A DNA stretch of 64,000 bases. Source: Metamycoplasma auris 15026. GTDB lineage: Bacteria > Bacillota_I > Bacilli_A > Mycoplasmatales > Metamycoplasmataceae. Of this stretch, positions 1-10,279 are shown piece by piece; position 1 is the stretch's first letter; each line of letters begins with the position of its first letter. The stretch spans positions 1-64,000 of the forward strand of contig NZ_AORI01000005.1 of NCBI RefSeq assembly GCF_000367765.1. Reading direction: 5' to 3'. Under the pieces are notes generated by a model that was not told the DNA's origin, made no database searches, and saw nothing but the letters and a program-made list of their open reading frames with translations. Made by a program: the position numbers and the translations under genes.

Positions 1-171
1 GGCCGATTTTGGTGCAAAAATCGTCTTAAATTAAGTTGAAAAATGCATTTTTAGTTGTTTATTTTTAATAAACCTTTTTCATCGTTAATAGTTCAAATTT
101 TGTAATGAAGAATAGATTTCTTAGAAACTTATTAGAAGCATTATTGCAACTTAGTTTTAGTTTGCTATGGT

Positions 172-217
172 ATAAAAAAATAGACCACATTCTATTTTTA
201 AATGCGGGCTATTTTTT
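172..217 (-). terminator. Intrinsic terminator of the first lipoprotein gene
   Basis: Just past the stop codon at 225, the minus strand can fold AAAAAATAG-C-CC-G-CATT against AATG-T-GG-T-CTATTTTTT and ends in a T-run. The rest of 1-224 holds no gene. It starts with GGCCGATTTT, the element that lies upstream of the two lipoprotein genes farther right, so a third such gene probably begins just left of the window. Confidence 0.6.
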
Positions 218-224
218 ATATTTG

Positions 225-2828
225 TTAACTGTATTTCTTTAGTTCTTTTTCAACTTCTTTAATTTTGTCAATTAGATCTTTTTCTTTTTTGTATGATTCT
301 TCTTCTAATTTCTTTAGGTCTTTTGTATAGTTTTCTTCTAATTTAGCAAATACTGATTCTCTTTCTTTAAAGGCCGATGATAATTGAACTTCAGCTCTTT
401 GGTTTTTGGTATCTAGCTTTCTTTTTTCTTCTTCTAATTGCTTTTGTTTTGTTGTTTTTTCTTTTTCTTTATTTGTTAATTCAGAAATTGTTTTTTCTAG
501 TTTTTTAATATCTTGTTCAGCTAAAGCTTTTTCTTTTTTATCTTTTTGGTTTTGAGCATCTTTTTTGCTTACTTCAATATTTGCTTGGTTGTCTTTTTCT
601 TCTAAAATCTTGAATTCTTTTTCAAATGCCTTGAATTCTACTTCTTTTTTAATTAAAGGAGTTTTAATTTCAGCAATTTCTTTGTTTCTTCTTGCTTCAA
701 GAGTTTCTTTTCGGCTTTTTAGATTTTTAATAGCATATTCAGTAACAATCTTAAAGTCATTAAATTCAGAAATTCTTTCTAGATATTCTTGAATAGATTG
801 TTCTGAATTAGAGTCACTATAGATTCAATTTCTGTCATATTCTTCTAATTTAGAAAGAAGTTCTTTAATTTCTTTTTCTGCATTTAATTTAGATTCTATT
901 TCTTCTTCAATGTGTTCATTTAGATCTTTAATATTTGCTGCAAATTTATCATTAATTTCCTTAATTGTTTTTTCAATATTATTCTTATAGGAATCTAAAG
1001 AATTTTTTAATTCCATTAATTTCTTTTCTTCAGCTTCTTTTTTAGCTCTTATTTCTAAAGCATTTTTTAGAATTGCATCAAAATCTTTGATTTCTTTTTC
1101 TAGTCTACTTGATTCTTCTTTGCTATATTCAAGTAGTTCTTTGAAGTCTGCAATTTCACCCTTAATTTCTTTTAGCTCTTCTTTAAGGTTTGATTTTTCT
1201 AATTCAGCTTCAATTTCATTAATTCTTTTGTTATTGTCTTCAATTTGTTTCTTTAAGGCATTCTTTTCATTTTCAATTTCTTTCTGAGTTCTATCCAAAA
1301 CTCCAAAAGAATTTTTGTTTAACAACTCAATAGCTTGGTCATTATTCTTTTCTAATGAAGCTAATGATGTTGTTAGGAATGCATGTTTTCTTTTTAATAA
1401 ATTAATTAAGTCATTTAAATATGGAGTATCAAAGAGTTTTTTAGTATGAATTGCAGCAATTGCTTCAGCTCAGGCAATTTCATTATCTTTTTTATTTTTT
1501 TCTAGAATTTCTTTAACTTCCTTGTCTGTTAAATAAATATTGATATCTAGCCCTGATTTAGAATCGCTGTAAATTTTAGCTAAAAATTCTTTATCTCTTT
1601 TAGCTTTTTCAGTTGCTTTTTTGTAAGGGCTATCAAATAAATCTTTTATAGTGTTAGCTGCTTTAATTTCATCTAACTTAACTTTATTCAAATATCAGTT
1701 ATCTCTTAGCACTTTGTTAACGTATCTTTCAAGGTCTTCTTCTGATAAATGAATATCTAAGCCTGATTTAGAATTAATGTAGATTCTACCTAAAATTTCT
1801 TTTTTTGTTTTTTCAAGTCATTTTTCATGTTCAACGCTAAATAATTCATCTGTAGTTTTAGCTGACTTAATTGCATCAAGTGTGCCCTTATTTAGGTCTC
1901 AATTATCTCTTAAAACCTTATTAACGTATCTTTCAAGATCTTCTTCTGATAAATGAATATCAATATCTAATCCGGATGCTGAATCAGTGTAGATTTTTGA
2001 TGTAATTTCTTTATCTCTTTTAGCCTTTTCAATTGCCTTGTTGTATGGACTATCAAACAAATCAGAGATCATTCTTGCAGCAGCTTCAATTGCTTTTTCT
2101 CATTGCAATTCTTTTTGCAATTCTCTTTCAACTAATTCAGCGGCATACTTTTCTTCAGCTTCCTTAATTTTATCTGCCATTGAATCATCAAACATACCTT
2201 CAACTTCATCAGCTGAAGCTTCTTTATGCATTTCTGCCCTATATTGATCATCTAATATTTTTTCTATGTTTTTAGCTTCTTCTTTTTCTCTAGGAATTTC
2301 TTTATCTAAAATTAGCTTAGCTGCATTTCTATGATTTGCTCTTTCAATTTTGGCTAAATAAGCTTTAGCTCATTCATCTTGTTTTTTTAGATCGGCTTCT
2401 TCAGCTTTTTTAATACTTTCTTTATCAATTTGATGGGTTAATATATCAAATAGATCACCTGTGATTTTTGCAGAAGTTCTTTCTAATTTCGCAATTTCTT
2501 CTTCCTTGGTTAATTCTCTTGTAGTTGCTGGTTTGTTTTTAACTTCTTCAATTTTTTTCTTTAAGTCTTTTAGTGCCTTACTAAATTCATCAGCACTTTT
2601 TAGTTTTTCTAGATCTTTTTTAGCATCAGTTAAAATTTTTTCTAATTTCTTTTTTGCTTCTTGATTTAGATTTTTATCATCCTTAATTTGTTTTTCTAAT
2701 TTTGCAATTTCAGCTTTGAAGTCTTTCTTTTCTTTAGGAGTTTTATCTTTGCATGAGATTGCTAAAAATGGTGTTGTAACTGTGGCAACAGCAGTTGCGC
2801 TTAATAATAATGCAAGACTTTTTTTCAT
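225..2828 (-). CDS. Surface lipoprotein with tandem repeats and coiled coil (867 aa)
   Basis: Predicted membrane-anchored surface lipoprotein of unknown function. The first 26 residues are a lipoprotein signal peptide ending in lipobox AISC (Cys26). A Lys/Glu-rich coiled-coil stretch follows. The middle (about 1430-2090) carries three tandem units of about 70 residues, each with an LF(D/S)xxY-type start, IY..S(K/A)SGLDI and, in two units, an identical SEEDLERYVNKVLRDNW. The C-terminal third is almost pure heptad-like Glu/Lys/Leu coiled coil. TGA is used as Trp inside the repeats. The gene is monocistronic, with a terminator at 172-217 and a promoter carrying a 14-A tract at 2899-2912. Signal peptide and promoter match the lipoprotein at 6278-7063, so the two are related surface antigens. 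Repeats plus a homopolymer promoter suggest size and phase variation (inference). Confidence 0.85.
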
Positions 2829-2883
2829 GTGTTTTTTGTTAATTTATTTTGTGTTTCCCTTCTAATTTTCTTTGTTTATTTTT

Positions 2884-2926
2884 ATTTTAGCCCTATCCAA
2901 AAAAAAAAAAAAGGCCGATTTTGGCC
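2884..2926 (-). promoter_or_regulatory. Homopolymer-containing promoter of the repeat lipoprotein
   Basis: On the minus strand, TAAAAT (2884-2889) is a plausible -10. A 14-base A:T homopolymer (2899-2912) lies 9 bases upstream and occupies the spacer and -35 position. It is followed by an inverted-repeat element GGCCAAAATCGGCC. The same arrangement with 10 bases instead of 14 precedes the lipoprotein at 6278-7063. No near Shine-Dalgarno is seen; the closest purine run is about 27 bases before the ATG. Confidence 0.55.
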
Positions 2927-3012
2927 AAAAAAATTCTCAAAAACACTGAAATTAAAGCAAAATTCAACTCAAAATAAGCAATTTTTGAGATTTTAAGCTC
3001 TAAACGCTAAAA

Positions 3013-3052
3013 TTGCATAGTCCCCCAAAAACCGGACAAAACATATAAGAAA
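3013..3052 (+). repeat. IS-end-like direct repeat, copy 1
   Basis: About 38 bases containing AGTCCCCCAAAAACCGGACA followed by AAACATATAAGAA. It recurs at 6109-6148 in the same orientation with one substitution and one A fewer. The core looks like the terminal inverted repeats of mycoplasma insertion sequences, but the similarity runs past the CCGGACA end, so it may be a subterminal or vestigial region. Confidence 0.5.
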
Positions 3053-3076
3053 GAAAAGGTAACATTTAAAGCTTCA

Positions 3077-4259
3077 ATGAAAAACTTTGGTGACTATTAA
3101 TTAGCAAAATTAGTTTCCAGTGTTCTATTAGTCGAATTAAAAAAGGTATATCCATCTGATACTGCAGAAAAAATATATGCCATTTGTTTACTTTGCTCAT
3201 TCAATCCAAGGATGACAAACAATAGAATGGAAGAGAATTTTTATGAATCTTATATATTAGTTGAAAAACCTCAACTTAAGTTAGGTAAAAATAGCGTTTC
3301 TACTTTGATTAGATGGATTGGTAAGGATTAAAGTTATTGAATTTATTCAAAATCGAGTTAATAAGATTGATGAGGATAATAAAATTGCCATCGTGGGAAT
3401 GCTTAAAAATAACAATAGTAAGATCAATTCTCTAAATGATTTTTATTATAAATCTAAGCTAAAAAATAGCAAAAATATATCAATTTTAATTGCCTTTAAT
3501 GTAACAACAAGGGATGTTATTTGCTCACTTCCTTATTCAGGAAATTGCATAGATATTACAAGTTTTCCTGATTTTTTAGAAAAAACTGGTATTAACAGGG
3601 TAATTATTATTGGAGATAAAGGAATAAATTGTAAAGAAATAGTGACGGATATAGGATTTATATATCCACTAAAAAGGTCATCAAAACTTCTTGAAGAAAT
3701 AGATGCATATAATATGACTGATAAACTTAATGATAAAGAAGACCCAACATGATGTAAAAAAGTATTTCATAAGGGACTATATTACTATTCATTTAGAAAT
3801 CTAAAAAAAGCAACTAAAGAAGAATAGGATTTTATGTCAAGTAAGATTTTTTCAATCGAAAGATATAAGAAAATAAAACATAAATTCGGAACAATTGTCT
3901 ATGTTTCTAACCAAGATATTAGTTGCGAAGAGGCACTGAATTTGTATAAGCAAAGATGAGATATTGAACTACTAAATGATTTCTATAAAAATACTTTAGA
4001 ACTAGAAACTGTGCGACAACATGATGACTATAGTGTCTATGGCGATGAATTCTTGAACATGCTAATTCTTATTATAAGCAATCGAATAAAGAATAAGTTT
4101 TTAGATTCAAAAGCTTTGGAGATAGAAACTTATTGTGATGTAATGAAAATATTTAAGCAATTTAAAAAAATTCAAATGCTATCTAGAAATGACATTTGAT
4201 ATGAAATTGAGCTTCCAAAAAAGAGTTTGGAATTTATTAAAAAAATCTTATATAGTTAA
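3077..4259 (+). pseudogene. Decayed IS1634/IS4-type transposase
   Basis: Remnant of a DDE transposase. The likely original ATG is at 3077, but TAA follows at 3098. A first frame continues to a TAA at 3329-3331, a second frame takes over from about 3318 (frameshift), and a TAG interrupts that at 3825-3827 before the natural TAA at 4257. Recognisable parts are a GDKG..C segment, which fits the second catalytic Asp region, and YKQRWDIELLNDFYKNTLE, which matches the Y-(2)-R-(3)-E-(6)-K signature of IS4-superfamily enzymes. The remaining text resembles IS1634-group transposases. Three disruptions make it inactive. The 5' flank carries the direct repeat at 3013-3052; no clear outer inverted repeat is visible at the 3' side. 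Confidence 0.8.
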
Positions 4260-4594
4260 TTTTTTGGGAATCCTTTACATAAATTAGGGCTATTTTAAAA
4301 AAAATTAATTAAAAAATGCTGGGAAATTTCGCGATTTCTCAGCTTTTTCTCGACATTTATATAATTTTGTGGTTTTTTATCTTTTTTTCAATAGTTATAT
4401 TATTAGAATTTCTTTAATACAAATATATAATGGGACTTAAAGAATTTAAAGTAAATAATGATAATAAACAATATTTTAATTGTGCAAAGAGAATATTAAT
4501 TTAGAAATTGTTGGATATAGTTATATTTAGAATCAACTACCGCAATAACAAATATGTTTTTGTTTAAATTTATATTAATGTGTCCATTTTATAC
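4260..4594. other. Gene-free spacer
   Basis: 335 bases without a supported gene. It contains a possible weak hairpin around 4318-4346 (GCTGGGAAATTTCGCGATTTCTCAGC region) followed by T-rich sequence, which could end transcription from the transposase remnant. Nothing else is recognised. Confidence 0.4.
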
Positions 4595-5890
4595 TTATAA
4601 ATTAAGGACATTAGGATCTAGTAAAAATCTATTAAGCCCAATGTACAATATTCCCCTTGAATCATAATGTTCAAAAATATCATCATAAACAATTACGATT
4701 TTTTTGTAATTGTCGTTAATCTTTAATAATGGTTTGATTTCTTGTTCTTTTTTTGATTCATCATCAATGTTAAGCGCAACTTGAATATAGTATTTTGTAT
4801 TGATAAAGCTCGCTATAAAATCAATTTCTAAACTATATGCATTGCGTTTGTTATTAACTGTTTCATCAAGTAAAATATGTCCCACATCGACATTAAAACC
4901 GCGAGTTTTTAGTTCGTTGTAAACAATATTTTCCATTATATGCGAGCGGTCTAAATCAGTGAAATCCAGTCAAGCATTTCTTAATCCTATATCAGTAAAA
5001 TAATATTTCAGTGGTGTTGAAAAATATTTTGCTCCTTTTATATCAAAACGTTTAGCTTTTGAGATAATAAAAGAGTCTTCAAAATGTTGAATATAATTAG
5101 AAACAGTATTAGGGTGAATTTTAATTTTGTATTCTGATAAAAATCTATTTGATAATTTGTTTGGATTTGTTAATGAACCAATATTGGAAGAAATAAAATT
5201 TAATAATGTTTCCAATAAGTATTGATCGTTGTTTATTCTGTGTTTATCTAAAATATCTCGGATGTATGTAATATCAATTAGATTTCTCAAATACTTAGCT
5301 CTTTCAATATTTGATTCAATTTTGTAAACATATGGCATTCCTCCATAAGTAAAATATGTCTTTAAATCAAAATCGTTTACTTGCTTGCTTTCAAATATTT
5401 CTTTAAATGTTAATGGATATACTCTAATTTCGTCACCTCTGTCGCGAAATTCAGTAACAATTTCACTAGAAAGCATTCTTGAATTACTTCCTGTTACATA
5501 AATATCAATATTTTCATATTTCATCAAACCAATTAAAACATTAGGAAAGTCAATTTTGCCTTCATCGTTTTCATAATGAGGATTTTTAATTGGTTTGCAA
5601 TTTTGAATTTCATCTATAAAAACATAATATTTAATATCTTTGTTAGCAGTTTTGCTTAAAATGTAGTTATATAATTCCAAGGGATTGTGATATTTTGCAT
5701 TAGCAATATCTTCTAGATTTAGAGAAATTATTTGTCTTTCTTCAACACCATTTTCCAATAAGTAATTTTTAAATAAATTAAACAATAAATAAGACTTGCC
5801 ACAACGTCTAATACCAGTAATCACCTTTACTCTGCTATTATATATTTTTGAAATTAGTTGCTCTAAATATTTGTTTCTTTGTATGTTCAT
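4595..5890 (-). CDS. AAA-family ATPase with DUF4143 domain (431 aa)
   Basis: P-loop ATPase of the AAA_14/DUF4143 type, common in bacteria and archaea as a mobile accessory gene; its cellular role is not settled. Near the N-terminus GIRRCGKS is the Walker A motif and YYVFIDEIQN the Walker B. A sensor-like VTGSNSRML follows, and the C-terminal half (GGMPYV..., SNYIQHFEDSFII, YYFTDIGLRNAW) is typical DUF4143. The ATG at 5890 is chosen because AAAAGG lies upstream; an in-frame ATG at 5971 would add 27 residues but overlaps the repeated promoter region. The gene sits between the two direct repeats at 3013 and 6109, next to a dead transposase, which suggests it came as cargo. The frame is intact. 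Confidence 0.85.
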
Positions 5891-5955
5891 AATAAGGAAC
5901 CTTTTTAATTTGTTTGAATTTTTGTAAATAACAAAAAATCCGTTATACGATAAAA

Positions 5956-6043
5956 TTATATGGAATTCCATACTTTTTTATCGTAAAACAATGTTTTTTC
6001 ATCTAAATACAATAAATTTATATGGAATTACATACTTTTTTAT
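5956..6043. repeat. 26-bp direct repeat pair upstream of the ATPase gene
   Basis: Two copies (5956-5981 and 6018-6043) of TTATATGGAATT-C/A-CATACTTTTTTAT differ at one base. The first contains the perfect palindrome ATGGAATTCCAT. A related sequence sharing CATACTTTTTTATTCTAAT with the second copy occurs inside the ICE near 30870. They could be operator sites for the ATPase promoter or remnants of a small element. The rest of 5891-6277 holds only the direct repeat and terminator listed separately. Confidence 0.5.
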
Positions 6044-6108
6044 TCTAATTTTTAAATACTATCAATCAAGTCACTAATTGTTTGATTTTAGATAATAAAT
6101 ATTCAATT

Positions 6109-6148
6109 TTGCACAGTCCCCCAAAACCGGACAAAACATATAAGAAGA
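6109..6148 (+). repeat. IS-end-like direct repeat, copy 2
   Basis: Second copy of the repeat at 3013-3052 (AGTCCCCCAAAACCGGACA then AAACATATAAGAA), same orientation. The two copies bracket about 3.1 kb containing the transposase remnant and the AAA ATPase. Confidence 0.5.
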
Positions 6149-6213
6149 AGAGGGAGTTTTTTATATGTTTAAATAGTTTTATAATCTTGCATAAGCTTTC
6201 TAAAACAGCAAAC

Positions 6214-6254
6214 AAAAAATAGACCACCATGTGTAACTATGGTCTATTTTTTTT
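6214..6254 (-). terminator. Intrinsic terminator of the second lipoprotein gene
   Basis: A-rich arm plus ATAGACCA pairs with TGGTCTAT plus a T-run around a short loop. On the minus strand it follows the stop codon at 6278 and ends in Ts. The stem is symmetric enough to work in both directions. Confidence 0.75.
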
Positions 6255-6277
6255 AAGCATCATTAGAAAGGTCTAAT

Positions 6278-7063
6278 TTATTTTAGATGTTCAGGTAATT
6301 CATTGTTTAGAATCTTATCTGAAACGTCTGATAAATAATCTTTTAGTTCCTTTTCTTCTTCTTTAGGAATACCAATTCAATTTTCACCATTATTTATTGA
6401 AACTGAGTTGTTGTATACGCTTTCATTGGATGTAGCAACTGCTTTTTTAGGTAATGATTCTTTTCAAAGATTTCATTCATCTCCTAATCAATCACCAGTT
6501 GATTCAGAAGAAGAAAATAAGTGCTCAAATAATGCTATTTCTTCATCCACTAATTTCATAGCCTTGATTTCTTCTTCTTTATTTATTTTTGCAGTAATTC
6601 AGCCAAGATCTTCTCCGGTTGGACTATCTATAAAAATAGAATCTCATGAAACTTTTCTTGTTTCAGGTTTTTTAGGAGTTGGAGCAGGTGTTACTGGAGC
6701 TGGAGTTACATGGTTAGATGGATTAGTTTGACTTCCAGGAGTGTTGTCTGAAGTTTCCTTCTTTGCTTCTTCAACTTTTTTCTTTAAGTCTTCTAATGCT
6801 TTTTTAAAGTCTTCAGGTTTTGTTCATTTTTCTTGTTCTTTTTTTGCTTCTTCAAGAATTTTTTCTAGTTTCTTTTTAATTTCAGGTTTTAAGTTGGTAT
6901 CTTCTTTAATTTCTTTTTCTAATTTAGCAATTTCAGTTTGAAATTCTTTTTTTTCATCAACTTTTTTAGGGGTTTCTTTAGTGCCACAAGAGATTGCTAA
7001 AATTGGAGTTGTAATTGTTGCAATTGTAGTTGCGCTTAATAATAATGCAAGACTTTTTTTCAT
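6278..7063 (-). CDS. Surface lipoprotein with Pro/Thr-rich linker (261 aa)
   Basis: Predicted surface lipoprotein of unknown function. The signal peptide is nearly identical to that of the gene at 225-2828 and ends in AISC (Cys26). A charged coiled-coil segment (residues about 35-110) is also shared in style with that gene. A Pro/Thr/Ala-rich linker (about 118-138, with repeated PAPVTPAP-like steps) leads to a C-terminal domain of about 120 residues that I do not recognise. It has its own terminator (6214-6254) and a promoter with a 10-base A:T tract (7134-7143). The shared promoter, leader and signal sequence indicate a duplicated antigen family whose mature parts have diverged. Confidence 0.85.
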
Positions 7064-7118
7064 GTGTTTTTTCTTTAATTATCTATTCTTTCCTTTTAAT
7101 TTTTCTTTGTTTATTTTT

Positions 7119-7157
7119 ATTTTATCCCTAACCAAAAAAAAAAGGCCGATTTTGGCA
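7119..7157 (-). promoter_or_regulatory. Homopolymer-containing promoter of the second lipoprotein
   Basis: Same layout as at 2884-2926: TAAAAT (7119-7124) as -10, a 9-base gap, then a homopolymer of 10 (7134-7143) and the GCCAAAATCGGCC element. The tract is four bases shorter than in the paralog, so the two promoters have different -35/-10 geometry. The rest of 7158-7394 has no gene; a hairpin followed by TTTTTT at about 7268-7302 could be a plus-strand terminator. Confidence 0.5.
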
Positions 7158-7394
7158 AAAAAAATCATCAAAAACACTGAAAATTGGCTAAAAAGCAATA
7201 AAAAATAACAATCTATGAATAAGAGCAACTAATTGAATTTCAAAATTACAACACCAAAAAATAAGGAACTTTATAAGGTCTTATAGTGAGGTTTTTTATT
7301 CTAATTTAGATTAAAATATAGATATAAAAGAAATTCACAAAACTTTCTTTAAGATAATTTAATTTCTTTTTATTTGGAAGTAAAAAAATAGGTT

Positions 7395-8285
7395 ATGGTA
7401 ATTCTTTTTATATTCTTAAGTTTATTAGTAATTGGTATTATTGCTGCTATTATAACAGCAATTACTTTTGTTTCAAAATCAAAAAAAGAGGCTAATAATA
7501 AAAATACAAATCTAAATAAGATAAATAAAGAACAATCTCACATTAACCAAAATAACTTTTTTAATTCTTCTTCTTTTTTTCCAAAAGAAAAAACGGTTTA
7601 CAAGCCTAATCAAAATCCTTATTCTAATCCTTCATATTTTCCACAAGAAGATCCCTTATATATACCTAAATGGAAAATGTTTGAAAATGAAATCAAATTT
7701 AAACTTAGTGAGCTAGCAATAAGAAAAAAATATTGAATTATTGATGGTGGACTTTTTAAACATGATGAAAATAAGTATTTTGAAATTGATGCAATTTTAA
7801 TAACTAAAAAAGCAATTTATATTGTCGAAGTTAAACATTTCAGTGGTTCTTTAATTGGTAGTTATGAGGATAAAACACTTCTTTTAGTTGATGGTAATAA
7901 CAAAATTGAAGTTACAAATCCTTTTGACCAAAATGATAGACATATTTGGCATCTTAAAAAGATTTTAAAAGAAAAAGTTACTATTTGTTCATTCATTATT
8001 CTTGAGAATTTAATTAGTTTAGAAATTCAAGGGCAAAATAAAAATCCCACATTAGTTGCATCTTTAACTAATGTGGAAGATTATTTAGATATTTTTGAAT
8101 CTTATTTGGTTGAAGATCTTAATTTAAGCAATGATAAACTAGAATCAATTATTAAAAAAATTACAGATGCAAGTGCAAATAGTGCAATAGATGAATTTAA
8201 ATTTCAACAAATTATTTCAAATCAAGATGACGATGATAATAACAAGACTAAAAATAAAGATGATGATGAAGAATTGATATTTTAA
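7395..8285 (+). CDS. Membrane-anchored NERD-domain protein (296 aa)
   Basis: An N-terminal transmembrane segment (residues about 2-26) anchors the protein, followed by a Lys/Asn/Pro-rich linker to about residue 95. The central domain has FEIDAILI...AIYIVEVKHFSG, which fits the D...(E/Q)xK catalytic core of the NERD (nuclease-related) fold. The C-terminus is an acidic Asp/Lys-rich tail. NERD proteins are predicted nucleases with poorly known roles; the topology here would place the domain in the cytoplasm or outside depending on orientation, which I cannot decide. It converges on rlmB with only 20 bases between stop codons. Confidence 0.75.
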
Positions 8286-8305
8286 ATTTAAGCAAATTAG
8301 AAGAA

Positions 8306-8998
8306 TTATTTTGTTTGTTTAAAAAGCTCATATAAAAAAATAGAAGTGGCATTTGAGACATTTAAAGATTGCACTGCTTGAGGTGCTTGTTCAATATAAA
8401 TTATTTCATCAGATTCTTTAAGGAGTGTTTTTGAAATGCCACTGCCTTCATTGCCAACAATTAGTCCAACTGGAAAACTAAAGGAAGTGTCTGAAAGTTT
8501 TTTTGCTTCTTTATTTAAAGCACTTCCATAAATTCAAAAACCATTTTGTTTTAAATATTTAATTGCTTCTAGAAGACTATTTGTTTTAATAATTTTAATA
8601 TTCTTAAAACCTCCAGAAGAAATCTTTAAAACAGTTGGCGTTACTTCAACACTTCTATCTTTTGGAATAATAATGTAAGATACTCCAAAAACGCTACAGC
8701 TACGTAAAATTGCACCAAAATTCTGGGGATCCTGAATGTGGTCAAGAATTAAAACAATTTTGGGATTATTCTTTTTAATAATGCCAATATCATCATATCT
8801 AAAAGCATCAATTTCAGCAACATATCCTTGGTGATTGCCATTTACTAATTTATCTAGTTCAGCTTTTTTTAAATAAGCAATATTAGAAAACTTAATTTCT
8901 TTATTTTTTAGTGAATCTAATAAATAGAGTTTCTTAATTGGATACCTATCAGCCAAAGCTTCTAAAACGGAATTTTTTCCATAAATATAATTTTTCAT
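8306..8998 (-). CDS. rlmB: 23S rRNA (guanosine-2'-O-)-methyltransferase RlmB, TrmH/SpoU family (230 aa)
   Basis: SpoU-type 2'-O-methyltransferase expected to modify 23S rRNA in the cytoplasm using SAM. All three SPOUT motifs are visible: DPQNFGAILRSCSVFG (motif 1 with the conserved N and R), LIVGNEGSGIS (motif 2) and LNVSNATSIFLYE (motif 3, the trefoil knot). The N-terminal 70 residues (YGKNSVLEAL...) are the RNA-binding substrate domain. Length is normal. It starts 9 bases after the cysS stop, so the two form one operon. cysS next to rlmB is a frequent pairing in Firmicutes and mollicutes. The RlmB assignment rather than another TrmH paralog rests mainly on that context. Confidence 0.9.
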
Positions 8999-9007
8999 AA
9001 ATACGTC

Positions 9008-10219
9008 TTAAATTAATTTCTTTTCTTTCAAAATATCTCTTAACAAATCAGCTTTCTTATAGTTTTTATTTTCAACAAGATTTTTCCATTCTAAATAAAG
9101 ATTTTTATCTTTTTTATTTATTTTTTTGGATGGAAAAATGAAACCTAGAATGTTCATTATTGCTAAAAAGGTTGGAATATCAGCTTCTTTTTTTGATAGT
9201 TGAATAATTTCTTTGTAAGCACCTGCAAAATTAAGATTAGCAACTTCGAAAATAACTTCATTTATTTTTTGTGTATTAGGTTCAACGTTAGTTTCATTCA
9301 ATTGATTTTTATTGGAAATTAATTGAAATTTATTGATAATTGATTGAATTGATTGGAGCAATTCATCAGTTAAATTAATTGGTTTGGAATAATTAGTTGT
9401 TAGCATAAGAAGCTTATAAGTATCTACATCATATTTTTTTAAAAAATCATGCGGGAAAATAAGATTACCAATTGATTTTGACATCTTTTGGTTTTTGTAA
9501 TTTAGAGTACCAAAATGCATTCAATTTTTTGTTATAGGTTTTTTATAGATTGCATAATGTTGAATATTTTCATTTTCATGATGCGGAAAAATTAAATCAA
9601 TACCGCCACCGTGTAAATCAATAGTTTCACCATTGAAATATTTAGCAATAAAACAACTACATTCAGTATGTCACCCAGGGCGGCCAAGTCCAAAAGGACT
9701 TTCAAATTTAATACCTAAATTTGTATCTTTTCAAAGCGTAAAATCAGCTTTATTTTTTTTCTTTAAATCTAAGGCTGTATCTTCTTCAGCAACTAAGTTT
9801 TCTATTCTTTGATTGCTTATTTTTCCATATACATCACGAAATTGTTGCACATCAAAAAACACATTGCCACCTACTTGGTAGGCAGCGTTGCTATCTAGCA
9901 TTTTTTGTATATATTGATAGATATCATTAAGTGAATCTGTAACCCGAACAATTTGTGTTGGTTTTATTAAATTAAAGCTATCAAATAAAGACAAATAATA
10001 GTCTTCATATTTCTTAGCAATTGCAGCTTCAGTTGTGTTTTCTTCCATTGCTTTTTTGATGATTTTGTCATCTATATCTGTAATGTTATTAAGATAAAAA
10101 ATCTCTTGTCCTAAGTGCTTTTGTGCCCTAATTAGAAGATCAAAAGTGACTGTTGGGCGCAAGTTTCCAATGTGTGGATAATTGTATACAGTTGGGCCAC
10201 ATAAGTAGTATTTTTTCAT
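9008..10219 (-). CDS. cysS: Cysteinyl-tRNA synthetase (403 aa)
   Basis: Class I aminoacyl-tRNA synthetase charging tRNA-Cys. The HIGH box is PHIGN, followed by [18 protein letters not shown] is the KMSKS loop; [21 protein letters not shown] with HHENE gives the zinc-binding Cys/His/Glu set. It is shorter than most bacterial CysRS (about 460), mainly in the C-terminal region. The ATG at 10219 is preferred: a TATAAT sits exactly 7 bases upstream (10227-10232), implying a leaderless transcript, and the alternative ATG at 10228 overlaps that -10. It is the first gene of the cysS-rlmB operon and divergent from argS. Confidence 0.95.
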
Positions 10220-10279
10220 GCAATTCATTATATATTAAATAAAATTCTTTTGGTATATATTTCATATATAATTTAGTTT
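10220..10279. promoter_or_regulatory. Divergent leaderless promoters of cysS and argS
   Basis: The 60-base space holds two TATAAT boxes pointing outward: 10227-10232 (minus, cysS) and 10267-10272 (plus, argS). In each case exactly seven bases separate the box from the ATG, so transcription should start at or next to the start codon. No Shine-Dalgarno is present on either side. Confidence 0.65.

Noticed and set aside
825..1325. Separate short ORFs within 225-2828 and many other lines broken at TGA
   Set aside because: All lie in one frame interrupted only by TGA, which is Trp here; they are one gene. The same applies to all long genes in the window.
3013..3052. Complete IS3-type insertion sequence
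   Set aside because: Only one kind of end-like repeat is present, both copies face the same way, and no matching transposase lies between them; the remnant there is IS1634/IS4-like.
5960..5971. Palindrome ATGGAATTCCAT considered as a target of the EcoRI-like enzyme with special meaning
   Set aside because: It is one of 19 GAATTC sites outside the ICE; nothing links it specifically to the nuclease.
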